64,000 bases of DNA, taken from positions 1 to 64,000 of the forward strand of contig JBLWWH010000010.1 of assembly GCA_048268105.1 (NCBI GenBank), written 5' to 3'. This stretch comes from Profundicola sp048268105. Its GTDB lineage: Bacteria; Bacteroidota; Bacteroidia; Flavobacteriales; Weeksellaceae. Numbering within the stretch: position 1 is the stretch's first letter; each line of letters begins with the position of its first letter. The notes beneath the pieces were generated by a model that saw only the letters and a list, made by a program, of their open reading frames with translations, was not told the origin of the DNA and searched no databases. A program made the translations under genes and the position numbers. Of the stretch, positions 51,801 to 59,104 are shown in pieces.

Positions 51801-52217
51801 TAGAAATAACCTTAAAGTCTCACCTAAATGCTGTTGGCTAGGTACACTAGATTCCAAAAGCTTATCTAAGCTATTTTTTGCATCCCACTCAATCATAGAC
51901 AAATCTTTATTATGCTTGTCGTAATTAAATAGTATTTGCCCAATATCTAAAGCGTCAGAAATCAATTTATGATTATCTGAAGCAACAGCTTTACCATTTT
52001 TTGTAATGCCATCCATATTGTCCATCTTAATAGATGAAAAAGCAGTTCTAACTAAATCAATTCTTGCAAATGGACTTGGGATTGAAGTGGGTAGTTTTTT
52101 ACCATTACCACCATCTGTTGTTATGCTCTCAATTAAAGTGCTATTAATACGTCCCGAACTAAACCAATCTTGATTTTGAGCTCCATCGTTATGTACACGA
52201 AATACTTTATTCCCCAT
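48846..52217 (-). CDS. Giant actin/Hsp70-like ATPase, 1123 aa
   Basis: The N-terminal 550 residues are unrecognised. From about 562 an actin/Hsp70 ATPase core appears: DFGTTNTHIEYQIDG (phosphate 1), SIDIGGGTSDIMIYF near 780 (phosphate 2) and NIVFSGTGSKTLQLID near 925 (adenosine loop). The order and spacing match the actin-ATPase superfamily. It is about twice the size of DnaK, so it is not a chaperone housekeeping gene. It could polymerise or act as a switch. It is encoded between the tubulin-like and motor genes with 7- to 8-bp gaps. Confidence 0.8.
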   Translation of the reverse strand: MGNKVFRVHNDGAQNQDWFSSGRINSTLIESITTDGGNGKKLPTSIPSPFARIDLVRTAFSSIKMDNMDGITKNGKAVASDNHKLISDALDIGQILFNYDKHNKDLSMIEWDAKNSLDKLLESSVPSQQHLGETLRLFLDQDKKQYNFDQFDKIYIILYKHKIIGGTSPRTLFFAAPDAPVTDIKFGKDQMLDDALLPLYARDENYIKYLYSLSKTSEFNSLFPEFNSYILSTVSKLETYNHKLFDELNKLDTQSFLQSLKGLYFNNSAGQPVTAIKNFELKQFEKDTSTIEDNSDFVIKASKDIKGAKPLVLPTETLTLPYIYTEDVWDSNTEVPFFDSRILSKRTLPDQDDNYPYHTMNDFLSDAIIKLPYDVNSSKFMTVGSDKYLLPLTETFFDYFTIEDIKTQNLITFKEIGIDSLEVTLNIPIKKGFISYCKKYNVKDRASQDPSNAKGIILNKSFALSLYPASKSTECDINYSVGIADIAPEISNPLSIQLYDDSTSGFIDGNSVIRASSPYKTLQTVVDKSFDIIAVRYGDTLNFIAPKWTEFSMGGGDVYKFSIDFGTTNTHIEYQIDGQGEPRSLDITETEEQIALLLPSDAPLRTEAIRLVMDGQTHLLQETVPKKIGENEIVSSPFRTALLQNSNVNYTTPTFTFGHANVGFDYENTEIRKYLKTYTDLKWSTESNNERQVSHYIEELMMICRNKVLQNNGDFSKTKIIWFYPVSMTNNHLRNLRGIWENSFEKVFGISDSNLSDYPESIAPFFHYKNNENIPTAARPSVSIDIGGGTSDIMIYFDDQPQLISSFRFAGNSIFGNGFNGNIKSNGFVSYFLPEITKILEQNKLSDELNILDSIFKDYQSSTDLINFFFSLKENKKVMDNHIDIDFSKMLANNEEFKIIFLLFYSSIVYHIAELMKLKGYQLPRNIVFSGTGSKTLQLIDSSKKLDALTPLFEGICNSVYESDDSDINVKALNNPKQITCKGGIEMDGDTSVQGLKHTDLIEVNLANSKSPLIQSKRTENPITYEHLTEDYLNGVISNVDSFYQIFMDLNDKIGFKEEFGVSNKSLEILNKLKSKDQIDHLMEGVKQLKVDSSQSEKVAQTLFFYPIIGLIYDLAVELGDNS

Positions 52218-52224
52218 ATTGATT

Positions 52225-53715
52225 TTAGTTTAATATTTTTATTATGTGACTCTCTATAACTTCATCAAAAACTTTTAAGAATCTTGATTCTTGAGTTTCT
52301 TCATCTAGCTTACCACTTTTTATAACTTTATTAATATCAGAGATAATATGATTTCCACTAGATGATGAACCACTTAAACCTACTTTATTAAAAAAGCTTT
52401 TATTTAATTCTTTTCCTTTAACAAAATCCATTAATGTCCCGTGATTTTGATTATTGTGAAATGGAGAAAATGAAACATCATTTGAATCCATTTCTTCAAT
52501 CCATTCATCGTAATAATTTAGAAATTTCTTTAGATATTCTTTATAGTAATCCTGATTGTAAAATCTTTCATTAATTCCATTATTCCCTTTGCTAAAACCA
52601 CCTTTATTATCTTTTAGAACATCTAAAGATTTATTTAAGAATTTAGATAGTAATGACATTTTAGATAATGGCTGGCTAATAGCAGACTTAGTACCTTCTC
52701 CTAATAAATCAAACTTGACTTTACCTCCTTCGTTATCGATAATGCCAAATTCTTTTATGGTAGTTTCTGCTTGTAAACTAGATAGTCGTCCAAAATCTTT
52801 AGTAAAATCTACAATAGCAAGTGCACCTGCCATTTCTAGAAAATGAGCGGGATTTCTTTGATCTTCCTTTCCTTCAGCATAAGGGACATTATTATTAGAA
52901 TGAGCTCCTAAATAATAAAATGCATCTAAAGATTCATCTTTATCAAAAATTGCGTGATCATAATAACTTAATGCAGATTTAGACTTACTCATAAAGGTAG
53001 AAGAGTCGATTTCACGTCCATCTTTACCACCATCTGGAATATTGAAATATGGTAAAAAAGTAACTCCACCTATGGTTGAACGACTTATGACATCTGAATT
53101 TACTAGGTCTGCGTTATTTACTCTTAAGTTTTTTAATAAAAGAGGGAAACCTGATGCTCCTGTTCCTCCAAAAATAGAATTGATTATGAATACACCATCA
53201 CCTGGATTAAATGAATTACTAAATTCTCTATACTCATCTGACCTTGCAAATCTATTTAGAACTATACTACCTATGTTAGGGTTGCCTTTAAAACCAACAG
53301 TCATATCAGCCTCAAGATTAGCTTGACTAAATAATAAATCAATTAAAGCCCTGTTTTCATTATCTAAGCCATTATAATCTATGAACTCTCCAAATTTCTG
53401 CCCAGTATTAGACATACCAAATATGAAGTGATCAGACATACTAGAAACATTTTCATCTAGCAACTGCTTCATTGTCGATATTTTAGTTCCAAAAAATTGG
53501 TTTTGTTCTCCTGAGTTCTTGTAAATATTTTGATACTTATGGAGTATATCAGTTGTTCTGTTTAAATCTCCGTTTGCAGCATCAGGATCAATTATTAAAG
53601 GAACAACAGTATCAAATCCATTTTCTAACTTTACTCCAGAGGCTAACAACATTGTTAGTGATCTTATTACACGAGAACCTGTTCCCCCAATACCAAATAC
53701 ATATAATTTTGCCAT
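52225..53715 (-). CDS. Tubulin/FtsZ-superfamily-like protein
   Basis: A 496-residue protein. GIGGTGSRVIRSL at 8-20 is the first nucleotide loop, IIDPDAANGD at 41-50 lies where FtsZ has its T2/T3 loops, and GGTGASGFP at 183-191 is the tubulin signature loop (GGGTGTG in FtsZ). A C-terminal domain of about 200 residues follows. It is clearly not FtsZ itself. Diverged FtsZ-like families next to vWA and membrane proteins have been described and proposed to remodel membranes; this one lies beside an actin-like protein. Confidence 0.72.
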   Translation of the reverse strand: MAKLYVFGIGGTGSRVIRSLTMLLASGVKLENGFDTVVPLIIDPDAANGDLNRTTDILHKYQNIYKNSGEQNQFFGTKISTMKQLLDENVSSMSDHFIFGMSNTGQKFGEFIDYNGLDNENRALIDLLFSQANLEADMTVGFKGNPNIGSIVLNRFARSDEYREFSNSFNPGDGVFIINSIFGGTGASGFPLLLKNLRVNNADLVNSDVISRSTIGGVTFLPYFNIPDGGKDGREIDSSTFMSKSKSALSYYDHAIFDKDESLDAFYYLGAHSNNNVPYAEGKEDQRNPAHFLEMAGALAIVDFTKDFGRLSSLQAETTIKEFGIIDNEGGKVKFDLLGEGTKSAISQPLSKMSLLSKFLNKSLDVLKDNKGGFSKGNNGINERFYNQDYYKEYLKKFLNYYDEWIEEMDSNDVSFSPFHNNQNHGTLMDFVKGKELNKSFFNKVGLSGSSSSGNHIISDINKVIKSGKLDEETQESRFLKVFDEVIESHIIKILN

Positions 53716-53716
53716 A

Positions 53717-54139
53717 TTAAAAAGGATTATGTTTATTATCGTTACTTAAAAATTTAACTGGTAAAGGAGTTAGGCATAATACAACTGACACAATTAAAGC
53801 ATATAATGCAGAAATTACAGAAATTTGAAAAACGAATGTTAATGGGTTAGGAACTTCTCCTTGGATATGATTACCTATTGCTTGAATTAACCCTTGGTTA
53901 TTTAATAGAATCAATAAAGAAAACCCAAAATTAATTACTGAATTAATCAATAAGATGAAAAACCATTTTTTGCGTTGACCCTGAACTGGATCCCAGAACT
54001 TATAAAAAATAAACAATAGAATTAGAGACAGTACCAAAATAGCCCAACCCATAAGAGCAAAACTATTTTCTTTAAATCCATATCTAAATAAGTCTTGATA
54101 AGTTTGGTAATCAAACCAATATTCATAAAATGCAACCAT
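53717..54139 (-). CDS. Three-pass membrane protein, 140 aa
   Basis: Hydrophobic segments at about 24-47, 59-80 and 98-128; no soluble domain to speak of. It is 1 bp upstream of the tubulin-like gene and 2 bp after the lipoprotein. It may dock the cytoplasmic filament proteins to the inner membrane or link to the lipoprotein across the periplasm. Confidence 0.65.
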   Translation of the reverse strand: MVAFYEYWFDYQTYQDLFRYGFKENSFALMGWAILVLSLILLFIFYKFWDPVQGQRKKWFFILLINSVINFGFSLLILLNNQGLIQAIGNHIQGEVPNPLTFVFQISVISALYALIVSVVLCLTPLPVKFLSNDNKHNPF

Positions 54140-54141
54140 AT

Positions 54142-55602
54142 TTAAGATTTAATTATAATTATTATATTTAAGATTTCTTCTTTATTATTTACTTTTTCAT
54201 AAGCCTTGGAGATACCAATCATTAATTCATCAAAAGCAAATGTCCCTTCAGTATCTCCTTTAATCTCACAATCATCAGTATCTCCTGTTTTTTTAATCCA
54301 ATCTGGCAGATTATTGTTTAAGGTAATTATAAGGTCTCCGTAAAGTTTTGTACTTGCCTTTAAAACAATTAAGTGAGAATAATTAGACCCATTGCTTTTG
54401 TTTAGCTTTTCCAATCTTTTAAATGTGTCGCTAGATTTATCGATGTCTTCATAGGATATTATAGATTTTATCTCATAGCCTAATTGTTCATTTAATTTGT
54501 AGTTTTCTAGGTTTTTTAGATACGAATTTGGCAGGTTGGTTTGAGAGAAATCAACCGCTACTGCAAACTGTAAATAATTTTCTTCTGTTGGTGTTCCACC
54601 AAAACCTTTTCGCTCAAATTTCTTAGCATCTGTAATAGATTGAGTTATTGCAGTTCCTCTATTTTCTGCTTCAAATTCTCCGTGTTTTTCTTCTCCAGAA
54701 GTTAGTATGGTATAAGGTGTGTCCATATTCTTTGTTAGAGAAAATCTTGCTTTTTCTTTATATCCAGGTAAATCATCAGTAACTACAACATTTTTAAGAC
54801 TTTCATTTATCATAGTAGTAGATCCAAACAACATAACATAATATGGTCTTTCCTGATTAATCTTTTGTTTGTTTTTGCCGCTTGTGCAAGTAGAGGAATA
54901 ATAATAACCATCAAAATTAGAGTTCAGCTTAATTATAACAGATTCTATTTCTGATACTTTGAGAGCTTTTTTAAACGCATTTTCAATCTGAATGCTAACA
55001 AGGTTTAAATTCCCTCCTTTAACAGAATAAATACCATCTGTAATTACAATACTTACGGCTCCCTCTGAAGCATTTTCTATGGCATTTTGAAAAATAAAAG
55101 TATGATCGGAATCTGTAATGTTACCAACTTTCACATCACCTTTATTTATCCTGTCAAGAATATTTTCTTCTTGATGCTCTTCGGTGTTAACAAAAAAGGA
55201 TGATACATTTTTATCCTCCAGATTACCATAAATTCTATTTACGGTTTGCTGAAATTCTTTTTGTTTGAGATAGCCATTAATACTTGCAGAGTTTTCAAAG
55301 TAGAAATTATATAAACCTAAATTAGAAATACTAGAAACAGAATTACTATTGGTTTTAAGCCACTTAACCTTCTCTTCAAAAGAATTTTGTTCTGTAGATG
55401 TAAAATCAAATGATTCTTGTCTAGCGATAAAGGAATTTAGAGAATCTAGTTTAGTTTCCCATTCTATATTTTCCCCTTTTTTAATTTCATCTTCCGTGTT
55501 TGATATAAAAATTGAGAAGTCATCAATTAAATTATATTTAGCAGTATTAGAAGAACAAGAAAACAATATGGTTACTATGGTCAGAATAAAAATTTTCTTC
55601 AT
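54142..55602 (-). CDS. vWA-like lipoprotein, 486 aa
   Basis: A lipoprotein (signal ending LFSC16) with a likely degenerate von Willebrand A domain: SSFFVNT near 120, a middle helix, then AVSIVITDGIYSVKGG near 190 and YYVMLFG near 262. The metal-binding DxSxS is reduced to NTE-type residues, so metal binding is unsure. The remaining 220 residues are beta-rich. It is the first gene of the operon, so it probably faces outward and could be the sensor. A candidate promoter lies 49 bp upstream. Confidence 0.65.
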   Translation of the reverse strand: MKKIFILTIVTILFSCSSNTAKYNLIDDFSIFISNTEDEIKKGENIEWETKLDSLNSFIARQESFDFTSTEQNSFEEKVKWLKTNSNSVSSISNLGLYNFYFENSASINGYLKQKEFQQTVNRIYGNLEDKNVSSFFVNTEEHQEENILDRINKGDVKVGNITDSDHTFIFQNAIENASEGAVSIVITDGIYSVKGGNLNLVSIQIENAFKKALKVSEIESVIIKLNSNFDGYYYSSTCTSGKNKQKINQERPYYVMLFGSTTMINESLKNVVVTDDLPGYKEKARFSLTKNMDTPYTILTSGEEKHGEFEAENRGTAITQSITDAKKFERKGFGGTPTEENYLQFAVAVDFSQTNLPNSYLKNLENYKLNEQLGYEIKSIISYEDIDKSSDTFKRLEKLNKSNGSNYSHLIVLKASTKLYGDLIITLNNNLPDWIKKTGDTDDCEIKGDTEGTFAFDELMIGISKAYEKVNNKEEILNIIIIIKS

Positions 55603-55650
55603 TTAATTAAGGTTAGTTGACGTTAAATATCTCATATTTTGAGTTGTTAA

Positions 55651-55658
55651 CAAAATTA
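55651..55658 (-). promoter_or_regulatory. Bacteroidota -7 type promoter for motor operon
   Basis: The minus strand reads TAATTTTG, an exact match to TAnnTTTG, 49 bp before the ATG of the vWA-like lipoprotein. At -33 spacing (22 bp) there is TTTC rather than TTTG. This is a reasonable but unproven start for the nine-gene transcript. Confidence 0.35.
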
Positions 55659-55828
55659 AAATCTTGAGAATAAAATAGAAGAAAGAGAAAAACCCTTCAA
55701 AACTCTTTATTCATAAAGCTTTTGTCTCTAAAATAAAACACAAGGACTATTTCAAGTGGTTATTATGTTTTTCTAAAATCACTCCTAATAACTCTAAAGC
55801 TGTCAAAAATGGGAAATAAAAATTGAAC

Positions 55829-55852
55829 TGCTTTACGGAATCCCGTAAAGCA
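55829..55852. promoter_or_regulatory. 10-bp inverted repeat, operator candidate
   Basis: TGCTTTACGG, four bases, then its exact complement. It lies 112 bp before the XRE gene and is symmetrical, as dimeric HTH controllers require. No poly-T follows it on the plus strand, so an operator is more likely than a terminator. Confidence 0.5.
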
Positions 55853-55963
55853 ATTAAATTTTCTCTTACTCAAAATTTTAGTCCCACAAAGTAATAAATA
55901 TTCCACACATATTCCTTAAATTGTCCAATATTTGTCAAGTCTTTTAATGAAACTTTTACTATT

Positions 55964-56236
55964 ATGATTGGTGAACACATACGAACGCTAAGAGAAGCTA
56001 ATGATATCCTGCTGCGGCAACTTGCTGCAAAGCTAGATATGGATCAAGCGATGTTGAGTAAGATGGAACGTGGTGAACGCTCTTTTAGAAGAGAGGACAT
56101 AGACACGCTGGCAAAAATCTTTAAACAGTCCAAAAAAGAACTAATTACAATGTGGCTGGCAGACAAGATTTTGAAAACGGTAGGCAGTGAAAAGTTCTCT
56201 AAGGAGGCATTGAGACTTGCTATTGAAAATGTATAA
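55964..56236 (+). CDS. XRE-family HTH controller, 90 aa
   Basis: A cro/C1-type HTH: IRTLREANDILLRQLAAKLDMDQAMLSKMERGER covers helices 1-4 with LAAKLDMDQAMLSKME as the HTH, and a short C-terminal extension follows. It has the size of restriction-modification controller proteins. It sits 18 bp before the SNF2 helicase gene, so it probably autoregulates the operon by binding the inverted repeat upstream. Confidence 0.85.
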   Translation: MIGEHIRTLREANDILLRQLAAKLDMDQAMLSKMERGERSFRREDIDTLAKIFKQSKKELITMWLADKILKTVGSEKFSKEALRLAIENV

Positions 56237-56254
56237 CGACCAATAAAGTATAAT

Positions 56255-59098
56255 TTGAATAACGATACACTAACCCAACAAACCAAAAAAGTTACTCCAG
56301 GAATAAGGATTAGCTTAAGAGGAGAAGACTTTATTGTGACAAATAGGGAACGAGACATTATCGATGTCGAAGGGATTTCTGAATTAGTCTATGGTCAAAG
56401 CTTTAAGTTTGATCTAAGATTAGAAAAAAACTATAAAGTCATACAGCCAGAGGAAACTGAATTAAAAGCAGATACCTCTACGCACTACAGACAAACAAAG
56501 TTGTTTCTTGAAACTACCTTTAGAAATTCATCACATTACTCAGAACATATTGAAATCGCTCATAAAGCAGCCATTCGTGGCGCAAGCTATCAATATGAAT
56601 CAACTATAAAAGCACTCAAATTACCACAACCTAAAATTCTAATTGCTGATGCAGTAGGTTTGGGTAAAACGGTACAAGTAGGAATCTTTCTTGCAGAATT
56701 GATAAGACGCGGAAAAGGAAAGAAAGTATTAGTAGTAACACCTAAATCTATCTTGGCTCAATTTCAACAAGAGATATGGGCACGTTTTGCAATTCCATTA
56801 GTACGATTAGATAGTCAAGGAATTGCTAGAATCAAAACAGAGATTCCATCTAACAAAAATCCATTTGATTATTATGATAAAGTAATTGTGTCGATTGACA
56901 CCCTTAAAAACAATGCAAAGTTTAGGCATTATTTAGAGCGTGTAAAATGGGATATAGTTGCTATTGATGAATGCCACACAGTTGCAAACGTAGCGTCTCA
57001 ACGTGGTGGTTTAGCAAAGTTCTTGTCGGAACGAACAGAAGCTATGGTTTTAACATCTGCAACACCTCACAATGGTAAGCGAGAGAATTTTGCAAACCTT
57101 ATTGGTATGTTAGATCCAACAGCGATTCCATTTGATGGTGAGTTTACCAAAGAAGATATCCAACCTTTATATGTTCGTAGATTTAAAAAAGATATTGAAG
57201 ATGAAGTTGGCGATGCCTTTAGAGATCGTATCACGAGTAAAATAGACTGCCCATTACATCAAGATGAAGAGGAAGCGCTTAGAATCATTCAAGATTTCAA
57301 AAAAGTGGCTCAAGAAGAAAGTAATGGGAATTCCACTTTTGGAGCACTTTTATTTTCGATAGGTCTATTTAAAGCCTATATGTCTTCGCCTAAAGCTTGT
57401 TTGGAAACAGTTATCAATAGAATAGAAAAAAATCGTGATGAAGAAGGCGTTCTTGAACACCTCGATGATTTAAGAGAAATTCTTCAAAAGATTGTAGACG
57501 AAAAAAGCGATTCTAAATATAATCAGCTCAAATTCAAGTTGGATCAGATGGGTTGGAAAGGAAGAAAGAATGATGAACGTATCATCATTTTTGCAGAACG
57601 TCGTGCAACCTTAAACGAACTGGAAAAGAATTTAACGGAGGACTTTGGATTAAAACCAAAAGCAGTTGTTCAGTTTAATGGAAGTTTGACCGATACGCAG
57701 CAACAAGATATACTAGAAGACTTCTCAAAAGAAGACAGTGAGATTCGTTTGTTCTTAGCTTCAGATGCAGGTAGTCAAGGTGTAAACCTTCATTATTTCT
57801 GTAATCAAATGTTTAATTATGATATCCCTTGGTCTATCATCACATTAGACCAAAGAAATGGCCGTATTGACCGTTTTGGACAAACCGAAACCCCATTTAT
57901 TTACTACTTGATTTCAGATTCTAAAAGTGAAGATGTACAAGGCGATATTAGAATTGTAGAGAAACTAAAGGAGAAAGAGGAAGAAGTTCACAAGAGCTTA
58001 GGAGATGCAGGAAGTGTAATGGGCTTTTATGACCAGCAACAGGAAACTAAATTGGTTGAAAAAGCACTAGCCTCTGGCGATGCGTCTATTTTAGATACTA
58101 AGGATGAAAATGCAATTGATGACGACTGGCTTGCAGGACTTACAGAAGATAGCGCTGCAACAAGAGCTTCTTATAAAATCGATGAAGGTTTTGCTTCCTT
58201 TTATCAAGATGACTTTAGTTATTACGCTACTTTGATTGACGAACTCAAGGCAGAAGACGATAGACTCATCCCTCGAATTACTATTGATAGAGATGATAAA
58301 GTTGTAGAGATTGAACAATTTGAAGAGTTATCTTCTAAAGGTGTTTTATACGATATGCCTAAAGAAGCTTTTCCAAAAAAGAACGAAACGTTCAACTTAA
58401 CAACTAATCCAGAAATTGTTGAGCAAGCTATCATAAGAGCCAGAAAGAAACAAAATGAATGGCCTAACTTCCAGTTGTTATACGATTTGAATCCTATTGC
58501 AAAATGGATGCAATACAAACTTCTAGGTCAAGTAGATCGCGGTAAGGCGCTTGTTGCAAGATTGCGAGAACCATTACCTAAAAACACAGCTTGGTTTGTG
58601 TTTCAAGGAATCACTTCTAATCAGCAAGGGAAACCTATTTTTTCAAAAACCTATGTCATAGGAAAATCTTTTGATGGTGTTAGTGTGGGAAGTCTCGAAG
58701 ATTTTGAAGAGTTCTTAAATCAGTTCCGTCTTAAAGACACATTACCAGAGTTAGAAACTACCGCAGCACAGCTCAACCAGATTAAGGACTTACTTCCAGA
58801 AGCGGTTAAAAGTGCAAAGCAGTTTTATAATCTCAAAATACAAGGTGGTTTAGAAGATGAAAAAGAAGAACAATTAGAAATATACCAGAAAAAGCTTGAA
58901 AAGTGGCTAACTGCATCAGAGCTGCAGATGGAAATTAAATTTGGAGAAGAAGATGCTGGTATAGGCAGCGCACATAAAAAGAAAAGACAGAAAGAAGTAA
59001 ATTTTGTAAAAAGCCAAATGGATACTTTTTATAACGAATACTTCCAGTTGGAGAATGAGCCGTTCCTTAGAGTGCTGGCAGTATTTTATAATGCATAA
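56255..59098 (+). CDS. SNF2-family helicase (DISARM DrmD-like)
   Basis: A 947-residue SNF2-type ATPase: ADAVGLGKTVQ near 131 (Walker A), IDECHT near 238 (DEAH-type), TSATPHNGKREN near 268, ASDAGSQGVNLHYF near 503 and QRNGRIDRFGQT near 533. The C-terminal 350 residues are not recognised. The family includes DrmD of class 1 DISARM. The start is TTG at 56255, since no in-frame ATG exists before the helicase core; GTG/TTG are rare here. Its neighbour is an adenine methyltransferase, as in DISARM. Confidence 0.8.
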   Translation: MNNDTLTQQTKKVTPGIRISLRGEDFIVTNRERDIIDVEGISELVYGQSFKFDLRLEKNYKVIQPEETELKADTSTHYRQTKLFLETTFRNSSHYSEHIEIAHKAAIRGASYQYESTIKALKLPQPKILIADAVGLGKTVQVGIFLAELIRRGKGKKVLVVTPKSILAQFQQEIWARFAIPLVRLDSQGIARIKTEIPSNKNPFDYYDKVIVSIDTLKNNAKFRHYLERVKWDIVAIDECHTVANVASQRGGLAKFLSERTEAMVLTSATPHNGKRENFANLIGMLDPTAIPFDGEFTKEDIQPLYVRRFKKDIEDEVGDAFRDRITSKIDCPLHQDEEEALRIIQDFKKVAQEESNGNSTFGALLFSIGLFKAYMSSPKACLETVINRIEKNRDEEGVLEHLDDLREILQKIVDEKSDSKYNQLKFKLDQMGWKGRKNDERIIIFAERRATLNELEKNLTEDFGLKPKAVVQFNGSLTDTQQQDILEDFSKEDSEIRLFLASDAGSQGVNLHYFCNQMFNYDIPWSIITLDQRNGRIDRFGQTETPFIYYLISDSKSEDVQGDIRIVEKLKEKEEEVHKSLGDAGSVMGFYDQQQETKLVEKALASGDASILDTKDENAIDDDWLAGLTEDSAATRASYKIDEGFASFYQDDFSYYATLIDELKAEDDRLIPRITIDRDDKVVEIEQFEELSSKGVLYDMPKEAFPKKNETFNLTTNPEIVEQAIIRARKKQNEWPNFQLLYDLNPIAKWMQYKLLGQVDRGKALVARLREPLPKNTAWFVFQGITSNQQGKPIFSKTYVIGKSFDGVSVGSLEDFEEFLNQFRLKDTLPELETTAAQLNQIKDLLPEAVKSAKQFYNLKIQGGLEDEKEEQLEIYQKKLEKWLTASELQMEIKFGEEDAGIGSAHKKKRQKEVNFVKSQMDTFYNEYFQLENEPFLRVLAVFYNA

Positions 59099-59104
59099 CG
59101 AGTA

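Larger units (their letters stand above)
55603..55963. other. Divergent intergenic region with hairpin
   Basis: Region between the motor operon (-) and the XRE regulator (+). It has no gene, but holds the promoter at 55651 and the inverted repeat at 55829. The rest is AT-rich with several TTTG-like hexamers on both strands. Confidence 0.5.

Noticed and set aside
48846..52217. DnaK chaperone
   Set aside because: The ATPase core is preceded by 550 unknown residues, lacks the DnaK substrate domain and sits in a motor operon.
52225..53715. Housekeeping FtsZ
   Set aside because: Only the nucleotide loops are shared. Length, C-terminus and neighbours differ, and no dcw cluster genes are nearby.
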